DNA of 64,000 nt from Allgaiera indica (GTDB lineage Bacteria > Pseudomonadota > Alphaproteobacteria > Rhodobacterales > Rhodobacteraceae). Positions 52,034 through 61,204 of the stretch are shown here, in pieces. The position numbers and the translations under genes were made by a program. Numbering within the stretch: position 1 is the stretch's first letter; every line of letters starts with the position of its first letter. The DNA is taken from positions 140,531 to 204,530 of the forward strand of contig NZ_FNOB01000001.1 of assembly GCF_900106675.1 (NCBI RefSeq), in the 5' to 3' direction. The notes beneath the pieces are model-generated. The model did no database searches, had not been told where the DNA came from, and saw nothing but the letters and a program-made list of their open reading frames with translations.

Positions 52034-53029
52034 ATGTATTCTCAGGGATTGATCGGGGCCGATGGCCGGACCGAGGAGGACGCGGCATTCCTGGCCGCGT
52101 TCCAGGCGCGTATCGACGCGGAAGAGAAGATCGAGCCGAAGGACGCGATGCCCGAAGGCTATCGCCGCACGCTGGTCCGGCAGATCGGTCAGCATGCCCA
52201 TTCCGAAATCGTCGGGATGCTGCCCGAGGGCAACTGGATCACCCGCGCGCCCAGCCTGCGCCGCAAGGCGGCCCTTCTGGCCAAGGTGCAGGACGAGGGC
52301 GGGCATGGCCTGTATCTTTATTCCGCGGCCGAGACACTGGGCGTCAGCCGCGAACAGATGACCGAGGAATTGTTGTCCGGCAAGGCCAAGTATTCCTCTA
52401 TCTTCAACTATCCGACGCTGAGCTGGGCCGATATCGGCATCATCGGCTGGCTGGTTGATGGCGCGGCGATCATGAACCAGATCCCGCTGTGCCGATGCTC
52501 GTTCGGCCCCTATGCACGGGCGATGATCCGGGTCTGCAAGGAGGAGAGCTTTCACCAGCGTCAAGGCTACGAGATCGTCATGACGCTGATGCGCGGGACC
52601 GAGGCACAGAAGGCGATGGCGCAGGACGCACTGGATCGGTGGTGGTGGCCGGCGCTGATGATGTTCGGGCCCCATGACAGCGAGAGCGCGCATTCCGAGC
52701 AGTCCATGGCCTGGAAGATCAAGCGGTTTTCCAACGATGCGCTGCGGCAGAAGTTCATTGATGCGACCGTCCCGCAGGCCGAGTTCCTGGGGCTGAAGGT
52801 GCCGGACCCGGACATGGTGTGGGACGCGGGCCTGAACGACGGCCAGGGCGGTTATCGTCATGGCCCGATCGACTGGGACGAATTCTGGCGCGTGGTGAAG
52901 GGCGGCGGGGTGATGAACCGCGACCGTATCAGGGCGCGCAGGAAGGCCTGGGAGGATGGCGCCTGGGTGCGCGAGGCCGCGCGGGCCCATGCTTTGAAGC
53001 GCGCGGCGCGGAAGGTGGCGGCCGAGTGA
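52034..53029 (+). CDS. paaA: phenylacetyl-CoA epoxidase, catalytic subunit A
   Basis: 331 residues. Diiron oxygenase subunit that epoxidises the ring of phenylacetyl-CoA with O2. The iron ligands appear in QDEGGH (near residue 87-92) and CKEESFHQ (near 165-172), the four-helix-bundle carboxylate pattern. Start ATG 52034, with GGGAGG upstream. It heads the paaABCDE operon, with only repeat copy G before paaB. Confidence 0.96.
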   Translation: MYSQGLIGADGRTEEDAAFLAAFQARIDAEEKIEPKDAMPEGYRRTLVRQIGQHAHSEIVGMLPEGNWITRAPSLRRKAALLAKVQDEGGHGLYLYSAAETLGVSREQMTEELLSGKAKYSSIFNYPTLSWADIGIIGWLVDGAAIMNQIPLCRCSFGPYARAMIRVCKEESFHQRQGYEIVMTLMRGTEAQKAMAQDALDRWWWPALMMFGPHDSESAHSEQSMAWKIKRFSNDALRQKFIDATVPQAEFLGLKVPDPDMVWDAGLNDGQGGYRHGPIDWDEFWRVVKGGGVMNRDRIRARRKAWEDGAWVREAARAHALKRAARKVAAE

Positions 53030-53044
53030 GCCAATTGAAACGCC

Positions 53045-53100
53045 GGCGCCGGGGGTTTTCCACCCCCGGACCCCCGGAGAGTATTTTCACCAAGATGAAA
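53045..53100 (+). repeat. dispersed GC-hairpin/AT-tail repeat, copy G (inside the paa operon)
   Basis: Stem CCGGGGGT-TTTC-CACCCCCGG, then ACCCCC, GGAGAGTATTTT and CCAAGATGAAA. It lies between paaA and paaB. Its last bases run into AAAGGGTGAGGAG, the ribosome site of paaB, 10 bp before the start codon. Confidence 0.85.
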
Positions 53101-53110
53101 GGGTGAGGAG

Positions 53111-53395
53111 ATGGTTGAGGCAACCCCGCTTTGGGAGGTGTTCATCCGGCCGCGGAACGGGCTTTCGCATCGGCATGTGGGATCGCTTCATGCCGCGGAT
53201 GAGGTGATGGCGCTGCAGGCGGCGCGCGATGTCTATACCCGGCGGGGCGAGGGCACCTCTATCTGGGTGGTGCCGTCCTTGGCGATCACGGCTTCGGATC
53301 CGGACCATGCGGACGAGATGTTCGAGCCGACCGCCGACAAGATCTATCGCCATCCGACCTTCTACGAGATCCCGGAAGAAGTGGGGCACATGTGA
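53111..53395 (+). CDS. paaB: phenylacetyl-CoA epoxidase subunit B
   Basis: 94 residues, standard length. Small non-catalytic subunit of the epoxidase; WEVFIRPRNGLSHRHVGSLH is the typical start. Ends IPEEVGHM. Start ATG 53111; the ribosome site appears partly supplied by the end of repeat G. Stop overlaps the paaC start as TGATG. Confidence 0.95.
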   Translation: MVEATPLWEVFIRPRNGLSHRHVGSLHAADEVMALQAARDVYTRRGEGTSIWVVPSLAITASDPDHADEMFEPTADKIYRHPTFYEIPEEVGHM

Positions 53396-54147
53396 TGTCG
53401 GAGGCTTTCGTCACCGCGCTGCTGGAGCTGGCGGACGATCATCTGGTGCTGGGGCATCGGCTGTCGGAATGGTGCGGCCATGCGCCGATGCTGGAAGAGG
53501 ATCTGGCCCTGCCCAACATGGCGCTGGACCTGATCGGCGCGGCGCGGGGCCTTTACGCGCGGGCCGGCGAGATCGAGGGCAAGGGCCGCGACGAGGATGA
53601 CCTGGCCTATCTGCGCGGCGAGCGCGCGTATCTGAACTGCCTGCTGGTCGAACGCGAGAACGGCGATTTCGCCCAGACCATGCTGCGCCAGCTGTATTTC
53701 GCGGCGTTCATGGAGCCTTATTGGCGGGCCGCGGCAAGTTCGGATGACCCGGTGCTGCGCGGGATCGCCGCCAAGGCGGTGAAGGAGGTGGCCTATCACA
53801 TCCGCCATGCCGGCGAATGGGTGGTGCGGATGGGCGACGGCACCGGCGAAAGCGCGCGGCGCATGGCCGAGGCGGTGGAGGAATTGCACCGCTTCACCGA
53901 TGAATTGTTCTTCTCTTCGCCCGCGGCGGAGGCGGCGGAAGCCGCGGGGCTGTTGCCGGTGCGGGCCGAGACGCGCGGTGCATGGGAGGCCACGATCCGC
54001 ACCGTCTTCGCCGAGGCGCGGCTGGGCTGGCCGGCGCAGGTCTGGGCCCAACAGGGCGGACGCGCGGGCGCGCATGGCGAGGCTTTGGGCCATTTGCTGG
54101 CCGAGATGCAATCGTTGCACCGCGCCCATCCCGGGGCAGCGTGGTGA
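53395..54147 (+). CDS. paaC: phenylacetyl-CoA epoxidase subunit C
   Basis: 250 residues from ATG 53395; GTG 53392 would add one. Structural partner of PaaA with a degenerate ferritin-like fold. LADDHLVLGHRLSEWCGHAPMLEED at the start and EVAYHIRHAGEWVVRMGDGT near 125 are its conserved segments. Coupled to paaB by TGATG and to paaD by GTGA. Confidence 0.95.
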   Translation: MSEAFVTALLELADDHLVLGHRLSEWCGHAPMLEEDLALPNMALDLIGAARGLYARAGEIEGKGRDEDDLAYLRGERAYLNCLLVERENGDFAQTMLRQLYFAAFMEPYWRAAASSDDPVLRGIAAKAVKEVAYHIRHAGEWVVRMGDGTGESARRMAEAVEELHRFTDELFFSSPAAEAAEAAGLLPVRAETRGAWEATIRTVFAEARLGWPAQVWAQQGGRAGAHGEALGHLLAEMQSLHRAHPGAAW

Positions 54148-54635
54148 GCGTCACCGACCTGAGCGAGACGCGCGCCTGGGAGGCCGCGGCCGCCGTGCCG
54201 GACCCCGAGATCCCGGTGCTGACGGTGGCGGATCTGGGCATCCTGCGTGGCGTTTCGTTGAAGGATGGCGTCGCCGTGGCGCGGGTCACGCCCACCTATA
54301 CTGGCTGTCCGGCGGTGCTGGCGATCGAACTGGCCGTCGAGGCCGCGCTGCGCGACGCCGGGTTCGACGCACGGATCGAGCGGGTGATTTCCCCGCCCTG
54401 GACAACGGACTGGATCACCGAGGAGGGGCGCGAGAAGCTGCGCGCCTATGGCATCGCGCCGCCGGCGGCGGCCGGCAATTCGGTCCGGGCGCTGTTTGGC
54501 GAGACAGTCGTCGCCTGCCCGCGCTGCGGATCGGAAGATACCGAGAAGCTTTCGGAATTTGGCTCGACCCCCTGCAAGGCGCACTACCGCTGCAAGGCCT
54601 GCCTGGAACCATTCGAGCATTTCAAATGCATCTGA
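54144..54635 (+). CDS. paaD: PaaD, Fe-S/assembly-type subunit of the epoxidase system
   Basis: 163 residues from GTG 54144 (GTG 54141 also possible), overlapping the paaC stop by 4 bp. N-terminal MIP18/DUF59 domain (about 10-85, DPEIPVLTVADLGI and PTYTGCPA), C-terminal zinc ribbon with two CxxC pairs (CPRC near 126-129, CKAC near 150-153). Required for epoxidase maturation, probably iron-sulfur cluster insertion. paaE follows after 11 bp. Confidence 0.92.
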   Translation: MSVTDLSETRAWEAAAAVPDPEIPVLTVADLGILRGVSLKDGVAVARVTPTYTGCPAVLAIELAVEAALRDAGFDARIERVISPPWTTDWITEEGREKLRAYGIAPPAAAGNSVRALFGETVVACPRCGSEDTEKLSEFGSTPCKAHYRCKACLEPFEHFKCI

Positions 54636-54646
54636 GGGAGGAAGCC

Positions 54647-55684
54647 ATGTCACACGGGTTTCACAAGCTGACGATCGCCGAGGTCCGGCCCGAGGGCGAA
54701 GGTGCCGTCGCCGTGCGCTTTGATCTGCCCGAGGATCTGGCCGAGGCCTTCGCCTTCGTCCCGGGTCAGCATCTGACCTTGCGGCAGGGGGATCTGCGGC
54801 GCTCCTATTCCATCGCCTGCGCGCCAGGCGAAGGCCTGAGCGTGGGCATCCGCCGCTTGCCCGGCGGCGCGATGTCGGACCCGGCGCAGGGCTGGCGGCC
54901 GGGTGACAGCCTGGAGGTGATGCCGCCCGAGGGCCGCTTCATGCTGGGCGAGGAACGGGATCTGCTGCTGATCTCGGCGGGCTCGGGGATTACGCCGATG
55001 ATGGCGATCGCCAAGGCGGCCCTGGCGCGCGGCGGGCGGGTGACGCTGGTCTATGGCAACCGCGGGATCGGCACGATCATGTTCCGCGACACGCTGGACG
55101 CGCTGAAGGACCGCTATCTTGACCGTTTCACCCTGATCCATGTGCTCAGCCGCGAAGGCCAGGACGTGCCGCTGCTCGAGGGCCGGATCGACGGCGCCAA
55201 GATCGCCCAGCTGGCGCGGGCGGGCGCGATCGATCCGACCGGCGCGGACGGGGTGTTCCTGTGCGGGCCCGGCGCGATGATCGAGGCGGCGCAGGCCGCG
55301 CTGCTGGATCTGGGCGTCGCCCCCGGCAAGATCCACCACGAATATTTCACCCCCGCCGAGGGCAGCGCGCCGCCGCGCGCGCCGGTCCCGCGCCCGGCCG
55401 AAGGCGTCGCGGTAGAGGTGATCCTTGACGGCGCGCGGCGCAGCTTCCGGCTGGAGGCCGAGGACGAGGACCTGATCGCCGCCGCGCATCGTGCGGGGGT
55501 GGAACTGCCCTGGTCCTGCCGGGGGGGCATGTGCTGCACCTGCCGCTGCAAGCGCGTCGAGGGCGAAGTGGAGATGGCGCAGAACTGGTCGCTCGAACCT
55601 TGGGAAATCGAGGCCGGCTATGTGCTGGGCTGTCAGGCGCAGCCCAAGGGCGACAAGCTGGTGCTGGATTTCGACGCGGCCTGA
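54647..55684 (+). CDS. paaE: phenylacetyl-CoA epoxidase reductase subunit
   Basis: 345 residues from ATG 54647, with GGGAGGAAG upstream. Passes electrons from NADPH to PaaA. Oxidoreductase FAD/NAD domain (RRSYSIACAP near 50, SAGSGITPMMA near 112, GPGAMIE near 205) followed by a plant-type 2Fe-2S ferredoxin domain, CRGGMCCTCRCK near 290 and a final Cys near 328. The operon stops here; ring-opening genes paaG, paaZ and paaK are absent. Confidence 0.95.
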   Translation: MSHGFHKLTIAEVRPEGEGAVAVRFDLPEDLAEAFAFVPGQHLTLRQGDLRRSYSIACAPGEGLSVGIRRLPGGAMSDPAQGWRPGDSLEVMPPEGRFMLGEERDLLLISAGSGITPMMAIAKAALARGGRVTLVYGNRGIGTIMFRDTLDALKDRYLDRFTLIHVLSREGQDVPLLEGRIDGAKIAQLARAGAIDPTGADGVFLCGPGAMIEAAQAALLDLGVAPGKIHHEYFTPAEGSAPPRAPVPRPAEGVAVEVILDGARRSFRLEAEDEDLIAAAHRAGVELPWSCRGGMCCTCRCKRVEGEVEMAQNWSLEPWEIEAGYVLGCQAQPKGDKLVLDFDAA

Positions 55685-55838
55685 GGTGGCGCGCGTGCCC
55701 CCCGCGGGGCATCTTCGCGAAGGGAAAAGGGCAACAGAAAGACCCGGCCCTTTGCGGGAAAGAGTGTACCCCTCGGCGTTACGTAGCAGGTGCTGGTTTG
55801 CACAATGGACTGAAACGGGCTGGAAGAAGACCCATCCG

Positions 55839-55895
55839 CTTCATCTTGGTGCAAATACTCCTTCGGCTTGCGAGACAAGACCAGCCCCGCAGGCC
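55839..55895 (-). repeat. dispersed repeat, decayed copy H
   Basis: On the minus strand GGAGTATTTGCACCAAGATG is intact, but the GC stem region is scrambled. It lies between paaE and the methyltransferase gene, both on the plus strand. It shows that the tail can outlast the stem. Confidence 0.65.
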
Positions 55896-55959
55896 GTCTA
55901 TCAGCGCCTGGGAAGCGGCCTCTCTTGATTTTCGCCGCCCCGGCTGGCCCAATGGCGCC

Positions 55960-56595
55960 ATGTCCGACAAGAAACCCGACCTCGGCGCCGCCTATGTCCT
56001 GAAGACACCCGAGGATTCCAAGCGCCTCTATCGCGACTGGGCCGAGAGCTACGACGCAGACTTCGCCCGGGCCCATGACTACCGCCTGCCGCAGGCCACC
56101 GCCGACGCCTTTGCCGACGGGCGCGGCGCGGGGCCGGTGCTGGACGTGGGTGCGGGAACGGGGCTTCTGGGCGCGGCGCCGGCAAAGCGGGGGATCGGTC
56201 CCATCGACGGGCTGGATATCTCTGAGGAAATGCTAGAGGCCGCGCGGCGCAAGGGGGCCTATCGGGCGCTATCGCCGGCCGACCCGACCAAGCCCCTGCC
56301 AATCGCGCGGGAAAACTATGCGGGGATCACCTCTTCGGGGACGTTCACACATGGCCATGTCGGGCCCGAGGCGCTGGACGGGCTCATCGCGGTGGCCGCG
56401 CCCGGCGCGCTTTTCGCGCTGTCGATCAATGCCGGTGTCTATGCCGCGCGAGGTTTCGACGCGAAATTCGACACGCTCGGCGACATGATCGCTGGGCTTG
56501 AGTTGCTGGACGTGCCGATCTACGGGGACAGTGGCGCGGCGGACCATGCAGGGGACCGCGCCCTGCCCGCTTCCGCAAACGCTGAAGCCGCCTAA
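55960..56595 (+). CDS. class I SAM-dependent methyltransferase, 3' end possibly frameshifted
   Basis: 211 residues from ATG 55960. Rossmann-fold methyltransferase with VLDVGAGTGLLG near residues 61-72 and LDISEEMLEAA near 85, substrate unknown. After DRAL (about residue 202) the visible frame gives a weak Ala-rich tail to TAA 56595. If one base were missing near 56563-56565, the alternative frame would read A-R-F-R-K-R and stop at 56585, a typical end for this family. A real or sequencing single-base deletion is therefore possible. The distal gene context gives no function. Confidence 0.7.
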   Translation: MSDKKPDLGAAYVLKTPEDSKRLYRDWAESYDADFARAHDYRLPQATADAFADGRGAGPVLDVGAGTGLLGAAPAKRGIGPIDGLDISEEMLEAARRKGAYRALSPADPTKPLPIARENYAGITSSGTFTHGHVGPEALDGLIAVAAPGALFALSINAGVYAARGFDAKFDTLGDMIAGLELLDVPIYGDSGAADHAGDRALPASANAEAA

Positions 56596-56619
56596 CGCCT
56601 GCCGCGCAGATGGGGCAGC

Positions 56620-56652
56620 GAGAAAATGGAAAGGGCCGCACGGAGGCGGCCC
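56620..56652 (-). terminator. terminator of the HU gene
   Basis: GGGCCGC (56633-56639) and GCGGCCC (56646-56652) pair; on the minus strand the stem is followed by TTTCCATTTTCTC. It is 38 bp past the HU stop. Confidence 0.7.
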
Positions 56653-56689
56653 CTAGACACCCCGAAACCGGGATGCGATGCCAGTCGGA

Positions 56690-56977
56690 TCAGCCGTTGA
56701 CGCTGTCCTTCAGAGCCTTGGCGATGGTCATCTTCACGACCTTGTCCGCCGGCTTCTGGATCTGCTCGCCCGTGGCCGGGTTGCGCACCAGGCGCTCGGG
56801 GCGCGCGCGGCAGGCGATCTTGCCGAGGCCCGGCAGGGTCACGGCACCACCGGCAGCAACCTCGCGGGTCACGACGGCGGTCACCGCGTCCAGCGCAGCG
56901 CTTGCGGCTTTCTTGTCCGAACCCATCTCTTCGGCCAGGGCCGCGACGAGCTGCGTCTTGGTCATCGGTTTCGACAT
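56690..56977 (-). CDS. HU-family DNA-binding protein
   Basis: 95 residues from ATG 56977, with GAGGAGACTAGG upstream. Nucleoid protein that bends DNA as a dimer. The N-terminal TKTQLVAALAEEMG helix and the arm region GLGKIACRARPERLVRNPATGEQI are the HU/IHF signature; the arm is slightly longer than in HU-beta but normal for alphaproteobacteria. A CCCCGC-ACAAA-GCGGGG hairpin (56997-57013) lies in its 5' leader, and TTGATT-17-TGTAGC at 57045-57073 could be the promoter. A terminator follows. Confidence 0.92.
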   Translation of the reverse strand: MSKPMTKTQLVAALAEEMGSDKKAASAALDAVTAVVTREVAAGGAVTLPGLGKIACRARPERLVRNPATGEQIQKPADKVVKMTIAKALKDSVNG

Positions 56978-57044
56978 CCTAGTCTCCTCAATCGTGCCCC
57001 GCTTTGTGCGGGGTCTGTCATCGCCCCAACGGGCGCATCTAGTG

Positions 57045-57073
57045 GCTACACAGGTTTTCAGGGCACAAATCAA
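57045..57073 (-). promoter_or_regulatory. possible HU promoter
   Basis: On the minus strand TTGATT, 17-bp spacer, TGTAGC, about 70 bp before the HU start. The -10 is weak. Confidence 0.3.
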
Positions 57074-57202
57074 GCCCTATCGGACGGCTTTCGGCCTTTG
57101 TCCCCAGCAAATTGCCACTATTTTCGGAAATCCCACCCACCTTCCCCTGCGGCAGAAGCGCAAAACCGCGCAATCACCCAAGTTCACGGGCCCAAAGGGG
57201 CA

Positions 57203-58690
57203 TCAAAGAAACGCCGTTTCCTCGAAACTGCGCAACTTGCGGCTGTGGATCCGCTCCAGCGGCATGTCGCGCAGAAGCTCCATCGCGCGGACCCCGATCT
57301 TGAGGTGGCGCGAGACCTGGGTCTTGTAGAATTCCGTCGCCATGCCGGGCAGCTTCAGCTCTCCGTGCAGGGGCTTGTCGGAGACGCACAGAAGCGTGCC
57401 GTAGGGCACCCGGAAGCGGAAACCATTGGCCGCGATCGTGGCACTTTCCATGTCCAGCGCGATCGCCCGCGACTGGCTGAGCCGCTGCACCGGGCCGGAT
57501 TGATCGCGCAGCTCCCAGTTGCGGTTGTCCAGCGTCGCCACCGTGCCGGTGCGCATGATGCGCTTCAGTTCGTAGCCCTCCAGCTGGGTGATCTGCGCCA
57601 GCGCCTCCTGCAGGGCGATCTGGATCTCGGCCAGGGCGGGGATCGGCACCCAGACAGGCAGGTCGTCATCCAGCACCTTGTCCTCGCGCAGATAGGCATG
57701 GGCCAGGACGAAATCGCCCAGGGATTGCGAATTGCGCAGCCCCGCGCAATGGCCGACCATCAGCCAGGCATGCGGGCGCAGCACGGCAATATGGTCGGTC
57801 GCGGTCTTGGCGTTCGAAGGCCCCACCCCGATGTTGACCAGCGTGATCCCCTGCCCGCCCGGGCGTTTCAGATGATAGGTCGGCATCTGAGGCAGTTTCG
57901 CGACCGCCGGCAGCGGCGCCCGCGCATCGGTGATCTCGACATTTCCGGTGGCCACAAAGCTGGTGTAGCCCGAGGCCGGATCGGCCAGCTGGGCACGGGC
58001 GAAGGCCTCGAATTCCTCGACATAGAACTGGTAGTTGGTGAACAGGACGTGGTTCTGGAAATGCTCGGCCGCGGTCGCGGTGTAGTGGCTGAGCCGGGCC
58101 AGCGAATAATCCACCCGCTGCGCCGTGAACGGCGCCAGCGGGCGCGAGCCGTCGGCATTGGTCAGGCGGGTGCCGTTGACGATGTCGTCGTTGGTGGTGT
58201 TCAGGTCGGGCACATCGAAGACGTCGCGCAACAGAAAATCCAGCGCGCCCTCTTGCGGAACCGACAGGTCGGGCTGCCCGGCCACCGCGAAATGCACCGG
58301 GATCGGGGTGTCTGACGGGCCGATGCTGACCGGCACGCCATGGGTCTTCATCAGCAGGCCGATCTGCTGCACCAGATAATTGCGAAACAGATCGGGCCGG
58401 GTGACCGTGGTGGCATAGGTGCCCGGTTCCGGCACATGGCCAAAGCTCAGCCGGCTGTCGGCCTTGGCGAAGGTCGACGTGGTAATGCGGATCTCGGGGT
58501 AGAAGGCACGGATCCGGGTATCGGGGCGGCCCTTTGCCGTCGCACGAGAGAATTCGGCGATCAGGAAGGCCGTGGCGGTTTCATAGATATGTTGCAGCCG
58601 ATCCACGGCGGCCTCGGCATCGGTGAATGCCTCGGGCGCCGGTTGCTCGGGGTAGCGGAAAGGAAGGTTCTGTGCATGTCGGATTTTCAA
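57203..58690 (-). CDS. amn: AMP nucleosidase
   Basis: 495 residues when started at TTG 58690, which has AGGAG 8 bases upstream; ATG 58744 would add 18 Arg-rich residues without family character. It splits AMP to adenine and ribose 5-phosphate, in purine salvage. NIGVGPSNAKTATDHIAVLRP and MVGHCAGLRNSQ are the nucleoside-phosphorylase core near residues 265-320, and ALDMESATIAANG near 420 is the substrate-binding Met-Glu signature. The N-terminal 170 residues match the regulatory domain of Amn. Monocistronic; gap of 406 bp to the next gene. Confidence 0.9.
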   Translation of the reverse strand: MKIRHAQNLPFRYPEQPAPEAFTDAEAAVDRLQHIYETATAFLIAEFSRATAKGRPDTRIRAFYPEIRITTSTFAKADSRLSFGHVPEPGTYATTVTRPDLFRNYLVQQIGLLMKTHGVPVSIGPSDTPIPVHFAVAGQPDLSVPQEGALDFLLRDVFDVPDLNTTNDDIVNGTRLTNADGSRPLAPFTAQRVDYSLARLSHYTATAAEHFQNHVLFTNYQFYVEEFEAFARAQLADPASGYTSFVATGNVEITDARAPLPAVAKLPQMPTYHLKRPGGQGITLVNIGVGPSNAKTATDHIAVLRPHAWLMVGHCAGLRNSQSLGDFVLAHAYLREDKVLDDDLPVWVPIPALAEIQIALQEALAQITQLEGYELKRIMRTGTVATLDNRNWELRDQSGPVQRLSQSRAIALDMESATIAANGFRFRVPYGTLLCVSDKPLHGELKLPGMATEFYKTQVSRHLKIGVRAMELLRDMPLERIHSRKLRSFEETAFL

Positions 58691-59096
58691 GACCTGGCTC
58701 CTGCGGCGGTCGCCCCGCACGCGCGCCACCGGGGCGAGGGGCATCGGGCTGCCCCTTCGTCATGCCGCGCGCGGGCGCCGGACGCAAGGGGCCGGGCAAG
58801 GCGGCGCAGGCCCGGGCGGCGGCGGAAGGCGGCGCGCCAGGACCGATCCGCGGGGCTCGCGCGCCCAGACGCCGGGCAGGTGTGGGGCCGGATCAGGGGC
58901 GGCCGCGGATCTTGCCTGCGCGGCTGCCGGATGATCCCGCGCGGGGAGGGTGAACATTCGTGAAGCTTGCTGGATTACACGCGATCCCTGCCGATGCACC
59001 GCGTGTGTGCCGTCATGCGCCCCGCACGCATGCCGCGCATTGCGGCACGTCGGATTTTACGCCACTGTCCGTGACGTTTGGTTCAGAGGGAATGGC
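58691..59096. other. 406-bp non-coding gap between amn and the DMT gene
   Basis: Contains very GC-rich sequence between the divergent genes. I see no ribosome site with a convincing ORF, no repeat copy, no tRNA and no clear promoter in either direction. The DMT frame extends into it from 58950, but that part is Cys/Arg-rich and unlike the family. Confidence 0.6.
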
Positions 59097-60095
59097 ATGG
59101 ATCTGCGCGCGATCGGAATGGGGCTGGCATTTGCACTGATGTGGTCTTCGGCCTTTACATCGGCGCGCATGATCGTGGCCGACGCGCCGCCGCTATACGC
59201 GTTGTCGCTGCGTTTCCTGATTTCGGGCCTTCTGGGTATCGCCATCGCCTTCGCGATCGGGCAGCGGATTCGGCTGACCCGGGGACAATGGCGCGCGACC
59301 ATCATCTTCGGGATCAGCCAGAACGCGCTTTACCTCGGGCTCAACTTCGTCGCGATGCAATGGGTGCAGGCATCGCTTGCGGCGATCGTCGCATCGACCA
59401 TGCCGCTGATCGTGGCCTTCGCCAGCTGGGCGCTTCTGGGCGAGCGGATCCGCCCCCTGGGCATCGCCGGTCTGGTCGCCGGCGTCGTCGGCGTGGCGAT
59501 CATCATGGGTGCGCGGATGGAGGCCGGCGTCAACCTGCCGGGGCTGGCGCTGTGCGGGCTGGGCGTGCTGGCGCTGGCGGCGGCGACGCTGTCGGTGCGA
59601 GGGGCCTCGTCGGGGGGGAACCTGCTGATGGTGGTCGGGCTGCAGATGCTGATCGGCTCTGCCTGCCTGGGCGTCGTCGCGGGCGCGACCGAACATTGGG
59701 CCGTGCAGTGGAGCCCGCGCCTGGTGATCGCCTTCTTCTACACCACGCTGGTGCCGGGCCTGGCGGCCACCTGGGTCTGGTTCGAACTGGTCAAACGGAT
59801 CGGCGCGGTGCGGGCGGCGACCTTCCATTTCCTCAACCCGTTCTTCGGGGTCATCATCGCGGCGCTTCTGCTGCATGAGCGGCTTGGCTGGGCCGACGGT
59901 CTGGGGGTGGCGATCGTCGCCTTCGGGATCCTCGCGGTGCAGATTTCGCGGGCACCCAACCGTGCCGGCGCGGGCGGGCGGCAGGTTTTTGCCGCTGAAA
60001 TCCCCGTGAGGGGACGCGATTCCCTTGGCCCCGGGTCCGCAATGCCCCATCATACCCCCCGCACGGAGCAAACCCGTGCCGAGGAACCGACATGA
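59097..60095 (+). CDS. EamA/DMT-family exporter
   Basis: 332 residues from ATG 59097, with GAGGGAATGGC upstream. Ten membrane helices in two EamA halves; LMWSSAFTSARMIV at the start and ATFHFLNPFFGVIIAALLLHE near 252-272 are typical. The tail after residue 288 is polar. Exported substrate unknown. Its stop overlaps the next start (ATGA), so it is coupled to the thioredoxin gene. Confidence 0.85.
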   Translation: MDLRAIGMGLAFALMWSSAFTSARMIVADAPPLYALSLRFLISGLLGIAIAFAIGQRIRLTRGQWRATIIFGISQNALYLGLNFVAMQWVQASLAAIVASTMPLIVAFASWALLGERIRPLGIAGLVAGVVGVAIIMGARMEAGVNLPGLALCGLGVLALAAATLSVRGASSGGNLLMVVGLQMLIGSACLGVVAGATEHWAVQWSPRLVIAFFYTTLVPGLAATWVWFELVKRIGAVRAATFHFLNPFFGVIIAALLLHERLGWADGLGVAIVAFGILAVQISRAPNRAGAGGRQVFAAEIPVRGRDSLGPGSAMPHHTPRTEQTRAEEPT

Positions 60096-60511
60096 ACAGA
60101 CGAGACTTTCTGAACCTGACCACGACGATCACCCTGGCCGCTCCGCTGGGCGCCACGCGGCTGCGGGCGGGTACGCTGGAATACCGCCCCGGCATGGTTT
60201 CACGCGCGCTTCTGTCGGGGCGCACGGTGCTGGTCGATTTCCACGCCTCCTGGTGCGCGACCTGCCAGGCACAGGGCCGGATTCTGGATACGCTGCGCGC
60301 CGGCCATCCCGCCTATGATCACAAGATCGACTTCATCGTCGCCGATTGGGACCGCCACCGCATCGGCGACATGACCGACGCGCTGGGGGTCGAGCGGCGC
60401 GGCACCCTGATTGCGCTGACCAAGAAGGGCGAGATCGGCCGGCTGGTCGGCGTGACCCAGACCTCGCAGATCAAGGATCTGCTCGACCGGGCGCTAAGCG
60501 CCAGCATCTGA
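60092..60511 (+). CDS. Tat-exported thioredoxin-like protein
   Basis: 139 residues. The N-terminus MNRRDFLNLTTTITLAAPLG is a twin-arginine signal (RRDFL), and the mature part has the thioredoxin active site WCATC near residues 52-56, as in periplasmic DsbD-C-like or SoxW-like proteins. It should act in the periplasm on disulfides. Coupled to the exporter gene by a 4-bp overlap; no other thiol partner is in the window. The GST gene converges from the right, ending 2 bp away. Confidence 0.85.
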   Translation: MNRRDFLNLTTTITLAAPLGATRLRAGTLEYRPGMVSRALLSGRTVLVDFHASWCATCQAQGRILDTLRAGHPAYDHKIDFIVADWDRHRIGDMTDALGVERRGTLIALTKKGEIGRLVGVTQTSQIKDLLDRALSASI

Positions 60512-60513
60512 CG

Positions 60514-61125
60514 TCAGCCCGCCAACGCCGGCTGGTCACGCGCCATGGTGCGCGCCACGCTTGGCCGGGCAAGGCAGCGGTCGATCCAGTCGCAGATGAC
60601 CGGATCATCGGGCCGCCCCTCGGGCCACCAACCGAACGCCGACGACAGCAGGAGATCTGCCGCGGTATAGCGATCTCCCGCCAACCACGGCGTCTGGTCA
60701 AGCGCCCGCCGGAAGGCGGCGAAGGCCTCGGGCAGACCACGGTAGTTGTCCCGCAGGAAGGGGTCATCTATGCCGCGCCGGGTCAGCATCACCACCGGCT
60801 CGAAAACCGAACCGTAATAGGCGATCCAACTCAGGAATTCGCCGCGCCGCGCCGCGCCCGGCTCGATCCCAAGGCCGGTTCCGGGGAACCGCTCCAGCAA
60901 GTAGAGGATGATCGCGGGGCTTTCACGGATCATCTCTTCACCGTCGACCAGCAGCGGCACCTTGCCTTCGGGGTGGGGATTGGCGGGATCTGGCCCGCCG
61001 CCTTCGGGAAACATCCGGTGGATCTCGACATCGCGGATCTGCACCTTGTCCTGTACGCCCATCTCGTCGATCAGGGTGACGATCCGGGACGATCGCGAGT
61101 TGGGCGCGTGATAGAGCGTCAGCAT
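60514..61125 (-). CDS. glutathione S-transferase family protein
   Basis: 203 residues from ATG 61125, with AAAGGACC upstream. N-terminal thioredoxin-fold half with the active-site Ser region APNSRSSRIV and the cis-Pro loop GKVPLL near residue 54-60, then an all-helical half (about 85-203). Conjugates or reduces substrates with glutathione; substrate unknown. Divergent from the YafY regulator, 79 bp between starts, so it is a likely target of that regulator. Confidence 0.85.
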   Translation of the reverse strand: MLTLYHAPNSRSSRIVTLIDEMGVQDKVQIRDVEIHRMFPEGGGPDPANPHPEGKVPLLVDGEEMIRESPAIILYLLERFPGTGLGIEPGAARRGEFLSWIAYYGSVFEPVVMLTRRGIDDPFLRDNYRGLPEAFAAFRRALDQTPWLAGDRYTAADLLLSSAFGWWPEGRPDDPVICDWIDRCLARPSVARTMARDQPALAG

Positions 61126-61204
61126 GGTGGGTCCTTTCACTTTGCGGGTTTCGACCAGGAAGACTATATTGCACCCCTGCTGACAGATCCCGACAGGAGC
61201 CCTC

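Noticed and set aside
55695..55711. GC hairpin just after paaE as an operon terminator.
   Set aside because: Short stem without U tail; not distinguishable from GC-rich background.
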